Positions 19,071-28,597 of a stretch of 40,368 bases of DNA are shown one piece after another (position 1 is the stretch's first letter; every line of letters starts with the position of its first letter). The position numbers were made by a program, and so were the translations under genes. Under the pieces are notes generated by a model that did not search any database, was not told where the DNA came from, and was given only the letters and a program-made list of their open reading frames with translations. This DNA is from a virus. The DNA is taken from the IMG/VR virus record IMGVR_UViG_3300036861_000380, positions 1 to 40,368 of that record. One strand, 5' to 3'.

Positions 19071-21245
19071 TCACTCGCGTTGATCCTGCGTCGCAACCGT
19101 AAGCCCCGTGAGCCCGGTTGAGATCGCGCGTAGAGCGGCCATCTGATCGGCGGTCAGTTTGGGCAGCGCTTTGAGCGTAACCCCGGGGTTGAGCGATTCC
19201 TGCACGGCTTTCTCCAACCGTCCCGTTTTCAATCCCGCCGCGGTCGCCTGGGCCGCGGTCGAGGCACCCGGGATCCTCGAGAAGAGTCCACTCAACTTCT
19301 CCATGCCGCCGGCTTTGATCACATCCTGTGCAGCATTGAATGCGGCGGAAGTGGTGTTCGAGCGGTTTGGCGCAGACGCGATCGGCGCGCGTTGGATCAG
19401 CTCGGCGACGTGATTGAGCTTGCCCATCGTCTCCAAGGCGCCAGGCGGCAGCAGCGTCTTTAGCCGTACTTGCCAGACCGGATCCGTCACGAACTTGCCG
19501 AACTTCGCCTGGCTGAAGGCGCCGGATTCCTCGCTGCCATTGATCGACTGACGCTTGATCTCACCCATGAGCGTGCGACCTAAGGCTTCTGGCGCAGTCG
19601 GATCGACCTTGCTCAAAAACTGCTGCAGTGAGCCCACCTCACGCGAGGTACCACCCATGACGAACTTGTTGAAGAGCTGGTCAGGCTCGGCGGACTTCTG
19701 GCCGCGAATGACAGCTTTGTAGACCGGGTTCGCATCAATCGCTTGGAAGCGTCCTTTGGCGAGTTCCTTGGCCGCTTTGTAGGCTGCGATCGAGTCGGCG
19801 CCCACGGAATCAGACAGCGGCGCATCGAGCAGCGACTTCTTCGCGATCTCAATTGCCCGATCCGCGGTATCGCTCAGCGGAGCTCCACTCTGAAGTCCCG
19901 TCCATGCTTTGTCGAGTGACTGAGCGCGCTTGACGGTCAGCGGCAGCTTGCCGGACTCGAGGTCTTCTATCGTTGAACGCACCTCGGCCGGCAGGAAGCG
20001 AAAATCCTCATCCAGGTTCGAGCGCAGACTGCCGGCGAACGCTTTACCGTCCATGGCGGCCGGCTGGCCCGCAGAGTTCTTCACCGCGTCGTACGCTTCG
20101 CTGATCTTGCCTTTGAGTCCCTCATCGATGGTGCGGATGTGATCGCCGATCGCCTGTCCCATCGTCACCGGATCGGGGGCGTTCTTGGCTCCCATGGCGT
20201 TCAGGTTTTCGATGAGTCCGCGGTTCTGCTGCGTCAGCCGGTCGGCAATCGGTTCCCCCACGTTTTCCCAGCCGCGTTGATTGAACTCCTTGGCCCATAG
20301 AAAAGAATCTCGACCGGCTTGCCCCCGCATCAGATTGATGGGTACGGGCAAGGATTCAGCCACTGCACGGTTCTTGATGACATCCGCACTGGGAGCGACG
20401 CCGGCCTTCATGGCCTCCTGGACTTCCTGGCGCATGCCCTTCACGACATCGATATCGACCGTTTTCGGATCGACGCCGGCCGTCTTCAGCGTTTCATTGA
20501 CTACCGTATCAGCCGCCTGCCCCGCTTCTGTGGCAGCCCCTGCGGATGCCTCCCCTGCGCCCTTGAAGAGCTTGCGCGCGGCGTTTACGCCCCAGCGCAG
20601 GGCTGGCATGGCCGCTTCCACCAAACCGCCCACAGCCCCGCCTGCAGCGGCTCCAATAGCAGCCCCTTTGGCCTTGTCAGCCCAGAAATTGCCCGGTTCC
20701 GTCGAAGGAGCCGCCGCTCCTAAAGCACCGCCCTGCACCGCCGCCTGGCCGATCCGGCCTACGACAGAACCGGCAGCCCCGCCAGGAGCCACATAGTTCA
20801 CTGGATTGGCGGCTTCGCCCCCGATTCGCCACCAATCGATACCGTTCTGCTGCGCGTCCGCCCGCGCCCGCTGATAGGTCTGTTCGCGATTGGCGATGAC
20901 GTCATCGAAATCCTTGGTCGAGGTATCGATGAAGAGCCGTGCCGACTCAGTCGCACCGGCCGCATTCAGCACTCCCCGAATGCCGCTACGGATAAAGTTC
21001 AGCGGCTTCTCGGCGACATGCTCAGCAACCTGTCCGAGTCCCGTAGGCAGGTCGGCGAGACCTTGCGTAAATCGTTTGCCAGCACTGAGCGGCACCGCAG
21101 GTGCAGAACTGGGTACCGTCTTTGTAGTGGTCGCGCCCGCTGCTCGAGCGGCGAGCAGTGAGCCAATATCGGTGCTGGCCGGCGCCTCGGCGGGGGCATC
21201 CGACTCGCCCGCTCGCGCGGCCAGCATGGCGCCAATATCAGCCAT
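19071..21245 (-). CDS. Large ejection (DNA-transfer) protein, gp16-like position
   Basis: ATG 21245 gives 724 residues; it overlaps the TAA of the upstream gene. The first 50 residues contain two related units (ADIGAMLAARAGE and TDIGSLLAARAAG). A Gly/Ala-rich segment with membrane-active character lies at about 150-215, and the rest is helical. In P22-like phages the last of three ejected proteins forms part of the channel across the envelope, and this gene fits by position, size and composition. There is no sequence-level match I can name. Confidence 0.65.
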   Translation of the reverse strand: MADIGAMLAARAGESDAPAEAPASTDIGSLLAARAAGATTTKTVPSSAPAVPLSAGKRFTQGLADLPTGLGQVAEHVAEKPLNFIRSGIRGVLNAAGATESARLFIDTSTKDFDDVIANREQTYQRARADAQQNGIDWWRIGGEAANPVNYVAPGGAAGSVVGRIGQAAVQGGALGAAAPSTEPGNFWADKAKGAAIGAAAGGAVGGLVEAAMPALRWGVNAARKLFKGAGEASAGAATEAGQAADTVVNETLKTAGVDPKTVDIDVVKGMRQEVQEAMKAGVAPSADVIKNRAVAESLPVPINLMRGQAGRDSFLWAKEFNQRGWENVGEPIADRLTQQNRGLIENLNAMGAKNAPDPVTMGQAIGDHIRTIDEGLKGKISEAYDAVKNSAGQPAAMDGKAFAGSLRSNLDEDFRFLPAEVRSTIEDLESGKLPLTVKRAQSLDKAWTGLQSGAPLSDTADRAIEIAKKSLLDAPLSDSVGADSIAAYKAAKELAKGRFQAIDANPVYKAVIRGQKSAEPDQLFNKFVMGGTSREVGSLQQFLSKVDPTAPEALGRTLMGEIKRQSINGSEESGAFSQAKFGKFVTDPVWQVRLKTLLPPGALETMGKLNHVAELIQRAPIASAPNRSNTTSAAFNAAQDVIKAGGMEKLSGLFSRIPGASTAAQATAAGLKTGRLEKAVQESLNPGVTLKALPKLTADQMAALRAISTGLTGLTVATQDQRE

Positions 21246-22699
21246 TACTGAACCGCTCCCAGGTCCTGGAGCGTTTTCCACTTGGTCGCAAGCGAGCCGG
21301 CTTCAACTCGATCGAGTTTGTCAACAATCGTTTTTTGCGCCGCCTCGGTACCGGCCGCCTGTAACTGGAAAATCACCGGATCGTAGGCTTGGCGCCACTT
21401 CGTCTCGAACTCGTGTTGCTTGGTAATGCCATTGCCTTCCTGCTTGAGCCATGCCTCTTGCGCATTTCCCTTGGCCTGCATCGCGAGTGTTTGGGCTTTG
21501 GCATATTGCAAAACGGACTGCACCGCTTCCGGGGTGTAGCCAATGTTGGCGTTCTGGCGATGAATGGAATCGCGCGCTGCATCCGTGGAGGCGTTCGCAC
21601 CCAGCACGCGGGCAGAATCAGCCGCAATGCGTTCGCTGAACTTGTCGAGCAGTTGCAGCTTAGTAGCATCATCGGAGGCCGTCTTGAAGCCCGGAATGAT
21701 GGAGGTGAGCGAGCTCTCCCACTCCGCCCGTTTCCCCGCCGCCTGCCCGCCGGTGGAGGTGATCTTCGAAAGCTCTAGGGCTTTGTTGATCTGATCCAGC
21801 TGCTGGGGGGCGAGTGAGGCAGCAGTGCGGTTGGTGTTGACGTTGGCGAAGTTCTGCTCGGCCTGGCTCTCAAAGGCTTTGCGCTCGCCGACACCGAAGG
21901 TCGCAGGAGCGGCCCCGCCGCCGGCCGCCGAGGCCAAGGGCTCAACTCCGGTAATGTTGCCGGCTTTGTCCCTGAGCAACCGGTATTGATTCTGGAGCTG
22001 ATCAGTGATCACCTGATCCTGTTGACCCGGTGCCAGCGTCTTGGCGATCGGTGTTCCCGCAGGCGTAAACGCACCTGTCTGGCGATCGATGGCCCCAGGT
22101 TGAACCACAGCGCCGGTATCGATTGAGGTCGCGCTCGGTGTCGCAATACCGCCGGGACCGGCCACCTCGCTCGCAGAACCCGACCCGCGGCCGGCATTCA
22201 GCAGTGCCTGCTTCTGCTTCTCCATCGGCAGCCCGATGATGTGCTTCAGCCCCACATTCACCATGGCCCGAAACTCGGGGGACTTGTTCTGCTCCTTCAA
22301 CCGGTCCGCGGCATCGATCAGCTTTTCGGGTGAATACTCCGGATCGGCGGCGAGTGCGGTGAAGGTCGAGGCAATATCGGCCCGCTGCGTCTCATTCAGG
22401 CTCTGCTGGCCTTTTTCCATCGTGATGCGGTCATTCTCCAAGGCGCGGATCTGCGCGGCGCGCTCCTGTCCATAGAAGGTCGGGGAGGCCTTCAGCGCAG
22501 CCGCTTGCGCTGCGGGCACGTCCATGGAACCGTCCGGCTTTTGGAACTGCGTCCAATCGACACCCGCGATATTTCGCTGCTCGGCGATCTGCCGCGAGAG
22601 CTGCTGGTTGCTCAGGCCCTGAGCTGCAATGCCTTGCAGCTGCGAGAGCTTCCCGAAGACATCGGGCGCTTGGGATTGCAGTCCGACCGGATCGGCCAT
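21245..22699 (-). CDS. Ejection (DNA-transfer) protein, gp20-like position
   Basis: This encodes 484 residues, helical and Gln/Ala-rich, with few aromatics and no catalytic motif. It starts two bases after the TAA of the gp7-like gene, and its own TAA overlaps the ATG of the next gene. Position two of the P22-type ejection trio and the composition suggest a virion protein delivered with the DNA. Confidence 0.65.
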   Translation of the reverse strand: MADPVGLQSQAPDVFGKLSQLQGIAAQGLSNQQLSRQIAEQRNIAGVDWTQFQKPDGSMDVPAAQAAALKASPTFYGQERAAQIRALENDRITMEKGQQSLNETQRADIASTFTALAADPEYSPEKLIDAADRLKEQNKSPEFRAMVNVGLKHIIGLPMEKQKQALLNAGRGSGSASEVAGPGGIATPSATSIDTGAVVQPGAIDRQTGAFTPAGTPIAKTLAPGQQDQVITDQLQNQYRLLRDKAGNITGVEPLASAAGGGAAPATFGVGERKAFESQAEQNFANVNTNRTAASLAPQQLDQINKALELSKITSTGGQAAGKRAEWESSLTSIIPGFKTASDDATKLQLLDKFSERIAADSARVLGANASTDAARDSIHRQNANIGYTPEAVQSVLQYAKAQTLAMQAKGNAQEAWLKQEGNGITKQHEFETKWRQAYDPVIFQLQAAGTEAAQKTIVDKLDRVEAGSLATKWKTLQDLGAVQ

Positions 22700-23617
22700 T
22701 TACGCGCCTCCACCGAGTGCGGACTTCCCTGCGCCCGTATTGGCGAGCCAGTAATTGCTCGCACCGCCCCCCAGATTGTTCGCGATTCCCGCATACATGC
22801 CGCCCGCCGCAGTTCCACCCGCCTGCAGTGCCTGGCTCTGCTGACCCGCCAGCGCCGTACCCTGGGCCGCGACATTGCCGGCCGAGGCCTGTCCCATGCC
22901 CGCCAGTCCCGATAGCCGCGAGTAAACGTTGTTCTGCTGCGTGGTGAAGCGGCCGAACGCATCCTGGTAGCCGGTACGCGCGAATCCCTGGCTGTAGCCC
23001 AGCAGATCCTTCAGCGCCGCTCCCGAGAGCGCACCCGAACCCGCGCCGGCCGCATTCCTCAGCGCCTGCGTGCCCTGCTGGAGCTCGAATCCATACCCGG
23101 GGTCCTGGTTGTTTAGGAAGTCCTGCGGGGTAAATGCGGCGGTCAGTGATCCATAACCGTCGCCGCCGGTTGGCTGCCCAGCAGGAGCGCCGGTAGGCAA
23201 ACCTGAACCGCCGATGGGCCCCATGCCCTGGGTCGCAGTCATGTTCGGGCTATAGATTTGATGGCTGCCACCAAACCCATTGCTTGCGCCACCGAACGGA
23301 ATCGTTTGACTGATTCCACCGCCGGCGCCGATCCGATAGCCGCTCGAGGGATCTACTCCTTGCGGTCCCTGCGGCTGCGCCGTTCCTTGTTGCACCGGCT
23401 GACCCGAGGCAGTCTGCGGACTGACCCCCAGCAGATAGTTCAGCCGGTTGAGTGCGCCATAGCCGCTTTGGATATAGGGTTGCTGTTGCGCATTCGTCGT
23501 GTTGAACTGATCTTTAGAAGCGTTCGCTGCCGCTTCAGCGCCCTGCTGTTGGGCATGGCCACCGATCGCCGAACCGGCTGCGCCGATGACTGCGCCAGCA
23601 ACTACGCCCCAGGGCAT
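22700..23617 (-). CDS. P22 gp7-like DNA transfer protein
   Basis: This encodes 305 residues. The N-terminus (VVAGAVIGAAGSAIGG) is a Gly/Ala-rich membrane-active segment. Around 165-240 lies QDPGYGFELQQGTQALRNAA, followed by a segment ending QNNVYSRLSGLAGMGQA. I recognise this as typical of gp7-type DNA transfer proteins of P22-like phages. Gp7 is packed in the virion and leaves with the DNA at infection. The gene overlaps the upstream oxygenase gene by 16 bases. Confidence 0.8.
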   Translation of the reverse strand: MPWGVVAGAVIGAAGSAIGGHAQQQGAEAAANASKDQFNTTNAQQQPYIQSGYGALNRLNYLLGVSPQTASGQPVQQGTAQPQGPQGVDPSSGYRIGAGGGISQTIPFGGASNGFGGSHQIYSPNMTATQGMGPIGGSGLPTGAPAGQPTGGDGYGSLTAAFTPQDFLNNQDPGYGFELQQGTQALRNAAGAGSGALSGAALKDLLGYSQGFARTGYQDAFGRFTTQQNNVYSRLSGLAGMGQASAGNVAAQGTALAGQQSQALQAGGTAAGGMYAGIANNLGGGASNYWLANTGAGKSALGGGA

Positions 23618-24165
23618 GGGAAGCGCTCTGTTTTGATACAGACGATGAGGGTCATACGGGCCTGCTCTGTGGGGTTGGTTACCCAGTGGGTGAACTCATT
23701 TGAGAACGAGTAGGTTTCACCCGGCTTCGCCGACAAACTCTCACCTTCAAAACAGAACGCTTGCCCCGGTGCGCTGGCAAGCTGTATGGCGAACTTTCGA
23801 TAATAGCTGGCGTGCCATCCGCCATCCCGATGCGGCCGACATTCCCCATGCGCGGGAATCCTCGTGATCAGGACACCGCCCAATCTCTCACCTTCAACGC
23901 TGCGCATCAAGTCAAATACGAGCGATTTCACACTCGGCAACTGCTCGATGGCCGGATACCACGAGGACTCATGCGGCTCGTTGAAAGCCGTCCGGTCGCC
24001 CGTGTAGTTTTCCCATGCGTTATAACGGACCCAGATATCCGATACATCGCTATGCTCATACACCGCCGTGCGCAGTTTGTAGGCATCCCACAAATCGTAG
24101 GAACTCTCGATTTCAGCTACGATCTGTCTGATATCGAACTTCAACGGTAGAGGCCAGATCTTCAC
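23602..24165 (-). CDS. 2-oxoglutarate/Fe(II) oxygenase, Asp/Asn beta-hydroxylase type
   Basis: The start GTG (24163-24165) has GAGGAG upstream and overlaps the cupin gene's stop (GTGA), giving 187 residues. The iron facial triad is visible as His 112, Asp 114 (ECRPHRDGGWH) and His 160 (FTHWVTN). Arg 170 is placed to bind 2-oxoglutarate, and SFSNEFTHWV fits the aspartyl/asparaginyl hydroxylase group. It should hydroxylate a protein side chain. It is coupled to a cupin gene and lies inside the virion operon, so the target may be a capsid or ejection protein; this is inference. Confidence 0.8.
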   Translation of the reverse strand: MKIWPLPLKFDIRQIVAEIESSYDLWDAYKLRTAVYEHSDVSDIWVRYNAWENYTGDRTAFNEPHESSWYPAIEQLPSVKSLVFDLMRSVEGERLGGVLITRIPAHGECRPHRDGGWHASYYRKFAIQLASAPGQAFCFEGESLSAKPGETYSFSNEFTHWVTNPTEQARMTLIVCIKTERFPCPGA

Positions 24166-24506
24166 GAGAGTTGGTGCTCCTCGTGAATGGGAACGATTTG
24201 ATATCCCGGATGCAGCCGATGAATGCAATAGATGAGCGTATTGGGTTCCAGGCTCTGAAACGTGTGTTTGATCTTCGCCTTGATGAAGAGCGGATACGGC
24301 GCGCGAAAGTCACCGATCAACTTCTCGTCCATCCACACCCGCACAGCGCCGGTTGCCAGCATGGACGTATGATCATATACATGCGCGTGTTGAGGCACCC
24401 TCGTACCCACATCCTTTAGCAACATCTGTTTGATGAAGACACCATCGGTCACCGCTTCCCAGAAGGGAGGCTGTTCGATGCACAGTTCGCAGGTTTCGCA
24501 GCTCAT
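24162..24506 (-). CDS. Cupin-fold protein paired with the oxygenase
   Basis: This 114-residue protein has a cupin metal motif QHAHVYDHTSML (His 40, His 42 and His 46), then TGAVRVWMDEKLIG and a later TFQSLEPNTLIYCIH. The N-terminus has a Cys cluster (CETCELC) that might bind zinc or iron. Cupins can be small oxygenases, isomerases or sensors. Coupling to the oxygenase suggests a joint reaction or a substrate-binding role. Confidence 0.75.
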   Translation of the reverse strand: MSCETCELCIEQPPFWEAVTDGVFIKQMLLKDVGTRVPQHAHVYDHTSMLATGAVRVWMDEKLIGDFRAPYPLFIKAKIKHTFQSLEPNTLIYCIHRLHPGYQIVPIHEEHQLS

Positions 24507-24857
24507 TTACGTTGGCACAAATGTGACGGTCGGCGCGACCGAATAGGTGATCTTGAGCCGGTCAGCTGCGCTCAAAGTGAACATGCCGGATGTCTGCCCC
24601 ACGTTATAAAACGTAACCCCATCGCGCGAGAACTGAATCAGCGAGACCGTACCGCCGCTCACAATGAACGATCCCTTGGCAGCCGCGGCATACGTAAACG
24701 GTGAGCCGGTGAGCGGGACTGCTTTCTCGATGGCCGGTGCCAGTCCCTGGAAGAGTCCGGCCCAAAAGAAATACCAATCCTTACTGGTGAACGGGCCTTG
24801 CTCGCTCTGTGTCTGTAGCGGAGTGGGATAGTTCGGCAGTGAATTTAGCTGCGTCAT
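24507..24857 (-). CDS. Small virion-region protein, 116 residues
   Basis: The start overlaps the stop of the gp10-like gene (ATGA), and the end abuts the cupin gene. The protein has an aromatic motif DWYFFWAGLFQGLAP near 27-41 and a beta-rich C-terminus with a repeated Thr/Val/Ser pattern. This suggests a tail accessory or baseplate-type protein. No family was recognised. It occupies the place where P22 has gp26 and gp14. Confidence 0.6.
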   Translation of the reverse strand: MTQLNSLPNYPTPLQTQSEQGPFTSKDWYFFWAGLFQGLAPAIEKAVPLTGSPFTYAAAAKGSFIVSGGTVSLIQFSRDGVTFYNVGQTSGMFTLSAADRLKITYSVAPTVTFVPT

Positions 24858-26389
24858 GCCGCGGCCTCAGTCGCTTCAGCATACAAGGTCGCGCCCACGA
24901 CATCCCGCTTCACCGGATCGGAAATACTCACCTCATATACCCGATCGCGCGCTTGTCCCAGCCGCCGCCAGATCGCGCGATTCTTCATCTGGCCCGCTTT
25001 GCCGATACTGCGAGTACGGCTCGTTCCGAAGGTAGCTGCCCCATCATCGCTGAAGCGCATCATGGCCTGTGGGTCTACGCCCTGCCCCACCTGCAAGCCC
25101 ACACCGGGTGAAAATTCGACCTGCAATGAGCTGTGGAAAATCCGTTCGCGGTTCTCCTTGCTCCACAGATGCGGTGCGCGACGTAGCGCAATCAAGGGGA
25201 ATACTCCATCCCCGGTTGCATCGGCGTAGTAATTACGACTCAGCTGCAACACGCTGCCGAGTTGGTAATCACCCACCATGCGAATATCTTGAAAATTCAC
25301 GAAACAGTTGCTTCGGTGCCGATGGAATACACCTGCCGTCGGATCGTAGGAGGCTCGCTGATGCCAGCACGGCTCGCCCGATCGTTCACTCGATGTATGG
25401 TCATAGCACCAGGTTGCATCCGCAGTCGGGAAGGTGAGCATGTAGAACAAATGCCCCTCTTCCTCATAGGTATAGCCAAATGCATCCGACACCAGCGGAT
25501 ACCCGCTGATCGCATGCTCGAGCGCGCGGTTGCTGATCGGCACGTAACTGTATTGCTCTGTCTTGATAACGACGTTTTCACCGCGCTCACTCTTGCCCAG
25601 CCACGCAAGCGATGAGCCCAGACGTGCAATCGAGTGCTTGGCGGCACAACCGATCTGGGGTGCCACACCAGGAATGCGCGAAAAAGCGAAATTAGCCCCG
25701 CCCGCGTCATACCAGACTTCCGAATGCCGTTCTCCCACCAGCCACAACTCGCGGTTGTTCTCCATCAATGTAATGAGATTGTCACTGCTGGTATCGTTCT
25801 TGGCGAAGAACGCGCCGGCAAAGGTCACCGTATAGGGAGTCGGTGCAGTCGTATAGAAGTTCTGCGTACCCGGCTGATTGAAGATCAGCCAGCCATCGAT
25901 GAAAGCCACTCGATCGGCACCCAGAAACGCCGGATCCGTGATCTGGGCAAATATGCCACTGACGATGTTGTAGGTGTAGCCGTAGGGTCCATCGACAATG
26001 ACGACATACCCACCCGCGCCGTTGTCGCGAATGCAGACCTGTCCGCTGTTGGTGAGCAAGAAGCCGATATTGGCTACGCTGAACTGCGCAATCGATGTCT
26101 GAGTCGCTGGCACGGTCATGGTCATGAGAGCGACGGTATTGCCGCAGACCCAGATGCACGCAGTTCCCCCGGGAAGCACCCAGGCGCCGCGGACCTGAAG
26201 CCCACTGCTGTGGGGTAGACCCGTGATCAGGTTGAGCCCAGGACAGCCCAGCAACGCGGTAGGCGTCTTGGATTTGTCGTCCTGCGAATATTCGACATAC
26301 CAGTTGATCAGTGCTTGGGAGTCCTGATAGGGATCGGGTGCCGCGTAGGCATTGCCGACAAAGCCGAGGTCGCCGCCGGTATAGCTCAT
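24854..26389 (-). CDS. P22 gp10-like DNA stabilisation protein (tail hub)
   Basis: This 511-residue protein resembles the phage stabilisation family (P22 gp10). It opens with SYTGGDLGFVGNAYAAPDPYQ and INWYVEYSQ, and has LLGCPGLNLITGLP at about 46-59. It ends with a late ELWLVGERHSEVWY region and RRLGQARDRVYEVSISDPVK. In P22, gp10 forms a hexameric ring below the gp4 adaptor and keeps packaged DNA in. The SGNH hydrolase gene between this and the gp4-like gene is unusual. Confidence 0.85.
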   Translation of the reverse strand: MSYTGGDLGFVGNAYAAPDPYQDSQALINWYVEYSQDDKSKTPTALLGCPGLNLITGLPHSSGLQVRGAWVLPGGTACIWVCGNTVALMTMTVPATQTSIAQFSVANIGFLLTNSGQVCIRDNGAGGYVVIVDGPYGYTYNIVSGIFAQITDPAFLGADRVAFIDGWLIFNQPGTQNFYTTAPTPYTVTFAGAFFAKNDTSSDNLITLMENNRELWLVGERHSEVWYDAGGANFAFSRIPGVAPQIGCAAKHSIARLGSSLAWLGKSERGENVVIKTEQYSYVPISNRALEHAISGYPLVSDAFGYTYEEEGHLFYMLTFPTADATWCYDHTSSERSGEPCWHQRASYDPTAGVFHRHRSNCFVNFQDIRMVGDYQLGSVLQLSRNYYADATGDGVFPLIALRRAPHLWSKENRERIFHSSLQVEFSPGVGLQVGQGVDPQAMMRFSDDGAATFGTSRTRSIGKAGQMKNRAIWRRLGQARDRVYEVSISDPVKRDVVGATLYAEATEAAA

Positions 26390-27642
26390 AGATACATCAG
26401 GATTTCAGCGATGGCCCGACCCATCTCGCCATACGCAAAGCCGTTCGGGTGGATCGTATCGGCGTACCATCCGGTGATGTTGTTGTAGATATCCCAGGCC
26501 TGTGTGAAGTCGATCAGGGGGAGATTGTTGAGCGTGGCCAAATCGTAAACGGCCTGCACGAAGGGTAGATACTGATCCTGTGTCAGGCTGCCCATGGGCT
26601 CAATCACGAGAATCACATCGCCGCTGATCAAAGCCGCGTTGATGATGGGCTGATAGGACGCCTTATAGGCCAAAATATTGGTGGCATTGGTGACGTCATT
26701 GCGGGTAGAGGCAATCAGCGTCAGATCAGGAACCACCGCTTTTAAGCCATCCAGGTAGAACCATGGACTCGTATTGAAACTCGAGGTGGTGGCTCCCTGC
26801 CAACCGGCGCGTAGTACCGAGACCTCCTTGATGGCGGAATTCCACGCGATCATTCCATCGAGAAAGGTCGCCGTCGCGACTGAAATATTGGCTTGGATGG
26901 CATGGATGCCCAACGTGCCCAGCGTATGTGCGCCCGAGGTGCCGATCACGGGAGAACCGGAACCGGGGTTATACGTGAACAACGTTGCGCCGCCGTCCAC
27001 CGCTATAGTGATAGCGACGGAGGCGTTATTGCGCAACGCGATGACTTCAACCGTATCCACCTGCGTCAACGGCGTGAACGACATCAGGGTTTGACCGGTC
27101 GTGCTCAAGGTAAGGCAATTGGCGCCGAACGTACCTAATCCCGAATTCGTCCAAGATCCCATGACAATCCGGTTGTCCTGGGTGTTGAAATTCGTGATGT
27201 TCTGGCCGCCAATCCAAGACTGCCACGAGGCAGTGAGGCCGCGGGCGTTCATGATCTGCGCCATCTGGGTGGGATAGGCCAGCGCGGATGGATTCGTTAC
27301 ACCGACACCGGTGGAATCAAAGCCCGCCGTAATCGAGTTTCCCACACATACGATCCGGGCGTTTTGAATGGCCGCCTGGACTTTTCCCCGTGCCGCACGC
27401 CATCGATCGGTGTTGCTGCGTTTGAAATTGACGGCGTAGGGATACCAGTTGCCGACCTGAGTCGAAGGCACCCAAACCGATCCGTTGGAGACGACCTGGC
27501 CAGCATCGGTCGTGACCATGGTCGTGCCCGCAGCAACGGTAGTGGCAGCAACCAGACTGGCCAGTGGCCCGCTCCCACCCTGCAATAGGGGCGTTGTGTT
27601 GGTTGTGACTGCGACCGCTGGGCCGGGATTGGCCGATGTCAC
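26386..27642 (-). CDS. Virion-operon SGNH/GDSL-type hydrolase
   Basis: This encodes 418 residues. After an N-terminal beta-rich part starting ANPGPA, the SGNH block I appears as IVCVGNSITAGFD with Ser 103. Block V is WYADTIHPNG with Asp 395 and His 398. These support an esterase/deacetylase fold. A hydrolase of this kind on a virion could remove acetyl groups from surface glycans and so assist the tailspike. It sits between the gp4-like and gp10-like genes, with four-base overlaps to both (ATGA). Confidence 0.8.
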   Translation of the reverse strand: MTSANPGPAVAVTTNTTPLLQGGSGPLASLVAATTVAAGTTMVTTDAGQVVSNGSVWVPSTQVGNWYPYAVNFKRSNTDRWRAARGKVQAAIQNARIVCVGNSITAGFDSTGVGVTNPSALAYPTQMAQIMNARGLTASWQSWIGGQNITNFNTQDNRIVMGSWTNSGLGTFGANCLTLSTTGQTLMSFTPLTQVDTVEVIALRNNASVAITIAVDGGATLFTYNPGSGSPVIGTSGAHTLGTLGIHAIQANISVATATFLDGMIAWNSAIKEVSVLRAGWQGATTSSFNTSPWFYLDGLKAVVPDLTLIASTRNDVTNATNILAYKASYQPIINAALISGDVILVIEPMGSLTQDQYLPFVQAVYDLATLNNLPLIDFTQAWDIYNNITGWYADTIHPNGFAYGEMGRAIAEILMYL

Positions 27643-28586
27643 CGGAATCCTCCGTAAAGTATCCAGCCGGCGTCCGTGCGTTGGTTGCGCACCAGATCAA
27701 CGTCGTATTTCGCCACCGGTATCGGAATGCTGTTGAGCGACTTCACTGCATCCCAGGACTCTTTGGCGTTCTTCTCCATGAGCTGCGTCCATGTCTTGCC
27801 GTACTCGGGTGCGAGCTCGCGCGCGAGGTTCCACTTGATCATACGAACGTAGCCTTGCGGCAGTACGACGTTCTGCGTGAGCGTCGTAAGGCTGGTCAGG
27901 ATGTTGTCGGTGAACAGGTGCAGTTCCCCCGCCCCGCTGGGATTCTGATAGAAGTAGATGTTGGCCAGCGGCATGGTCGGGTTGTACCAGGCAACGATCG
28001 GCCACGGAGCTGAAATGCCTTTGAACCCGATCTCGATGTAGCGGTCCTGGCTGATGATCTCGATGGGATAGTCGAGTCCACTCGTCTGCGTCGTGATGCG
28101 GGTGAATGAGTCGGTTACCCGCAAGGGTCGGGGTAGTTTGAAGTCACCGGGAACCGTAAAGCTGAATACCTGCGGGGTCGCTATCGTTGCCGTCGCATTC
28201 GGGCTGATCGTGACAGTATTCGCACCCACCGCGGTCACAACCGTATTGGCCGCGAGTCCTGTTCCATTCACGGTCACATCGGCACGCGCAATCAAATCCG
28301 CCGGGACAGTCACACCACTGATCGTGGGCGAACCATTGACCAGCGTACCGGTGAAGGTATTGGCGGACGTGTAATTGCCGATCGTGTACTGATACTTTCC
28401 AGGCGTGAAGTTGAGAATGTTCTCATTGCTCTGAAACACGCTCGCCTGATCAGTACTCCACGAGTCAAGCAACTCGTTCAGCGTGTCAAGCGCATCCTGC
28501 GCATCATCGCTGGCCAGGGATTCCCCCGGCGCATAGGCGTTGATGCGCTTGAGCGCGCCCAGAATCAGGTCATTCGCGGTGGTCAC
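27639..28586 (-). CDS. P22 gp4-like tail adaptor with inserted beta domain
   Basis: This encodes 315 residues; P22 gp4 has 166. The start (NDLILGALKRINAYAPGESL, then LDTLNELLDSWSTD) and end (MIKWNLARELAPEYGK) match the gp4 adaptor family. Between them (about 80-145) sits an extra Thr/Val/Asn-rich domain (VNGSPTISGVTVPADL and TVNGTGLAANTVVTAVG) of Ig-like character. Such an insert would project from the adaptor ring at the portal. The adaptor closes the portal and seeds the tail. Confidence 0.85.
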   Translation of the reverse strand: MTTANDLILGALKRINAYAPGESLASDDAQDALDTLNELLDSWSTDQASVFQSNENILNFTPGKYQYTIGNYTSANTFTGTLVNGSPTISGVTVPADLIARADVTVNGTGLAANTVVTAVGANTVTISPNATATIATPQVFSFTVPGDFKLPRPLRVTDSFTRITTQTSGLDYPIEIISQDRYIEIGFKGISAPWPIVAWYNPTMPLANIYFYQNPSGAGELHLFTDNILTSLTTLTQNVVLPQGYVRMIKWNLARELAPEYGKTWTQLMEKNAKESWDAVKSLNSIPIPVAKYDVDLVRNQRTDAGWILYGGFR

Positions 28587-28597
28587 TTCGTCACCTC

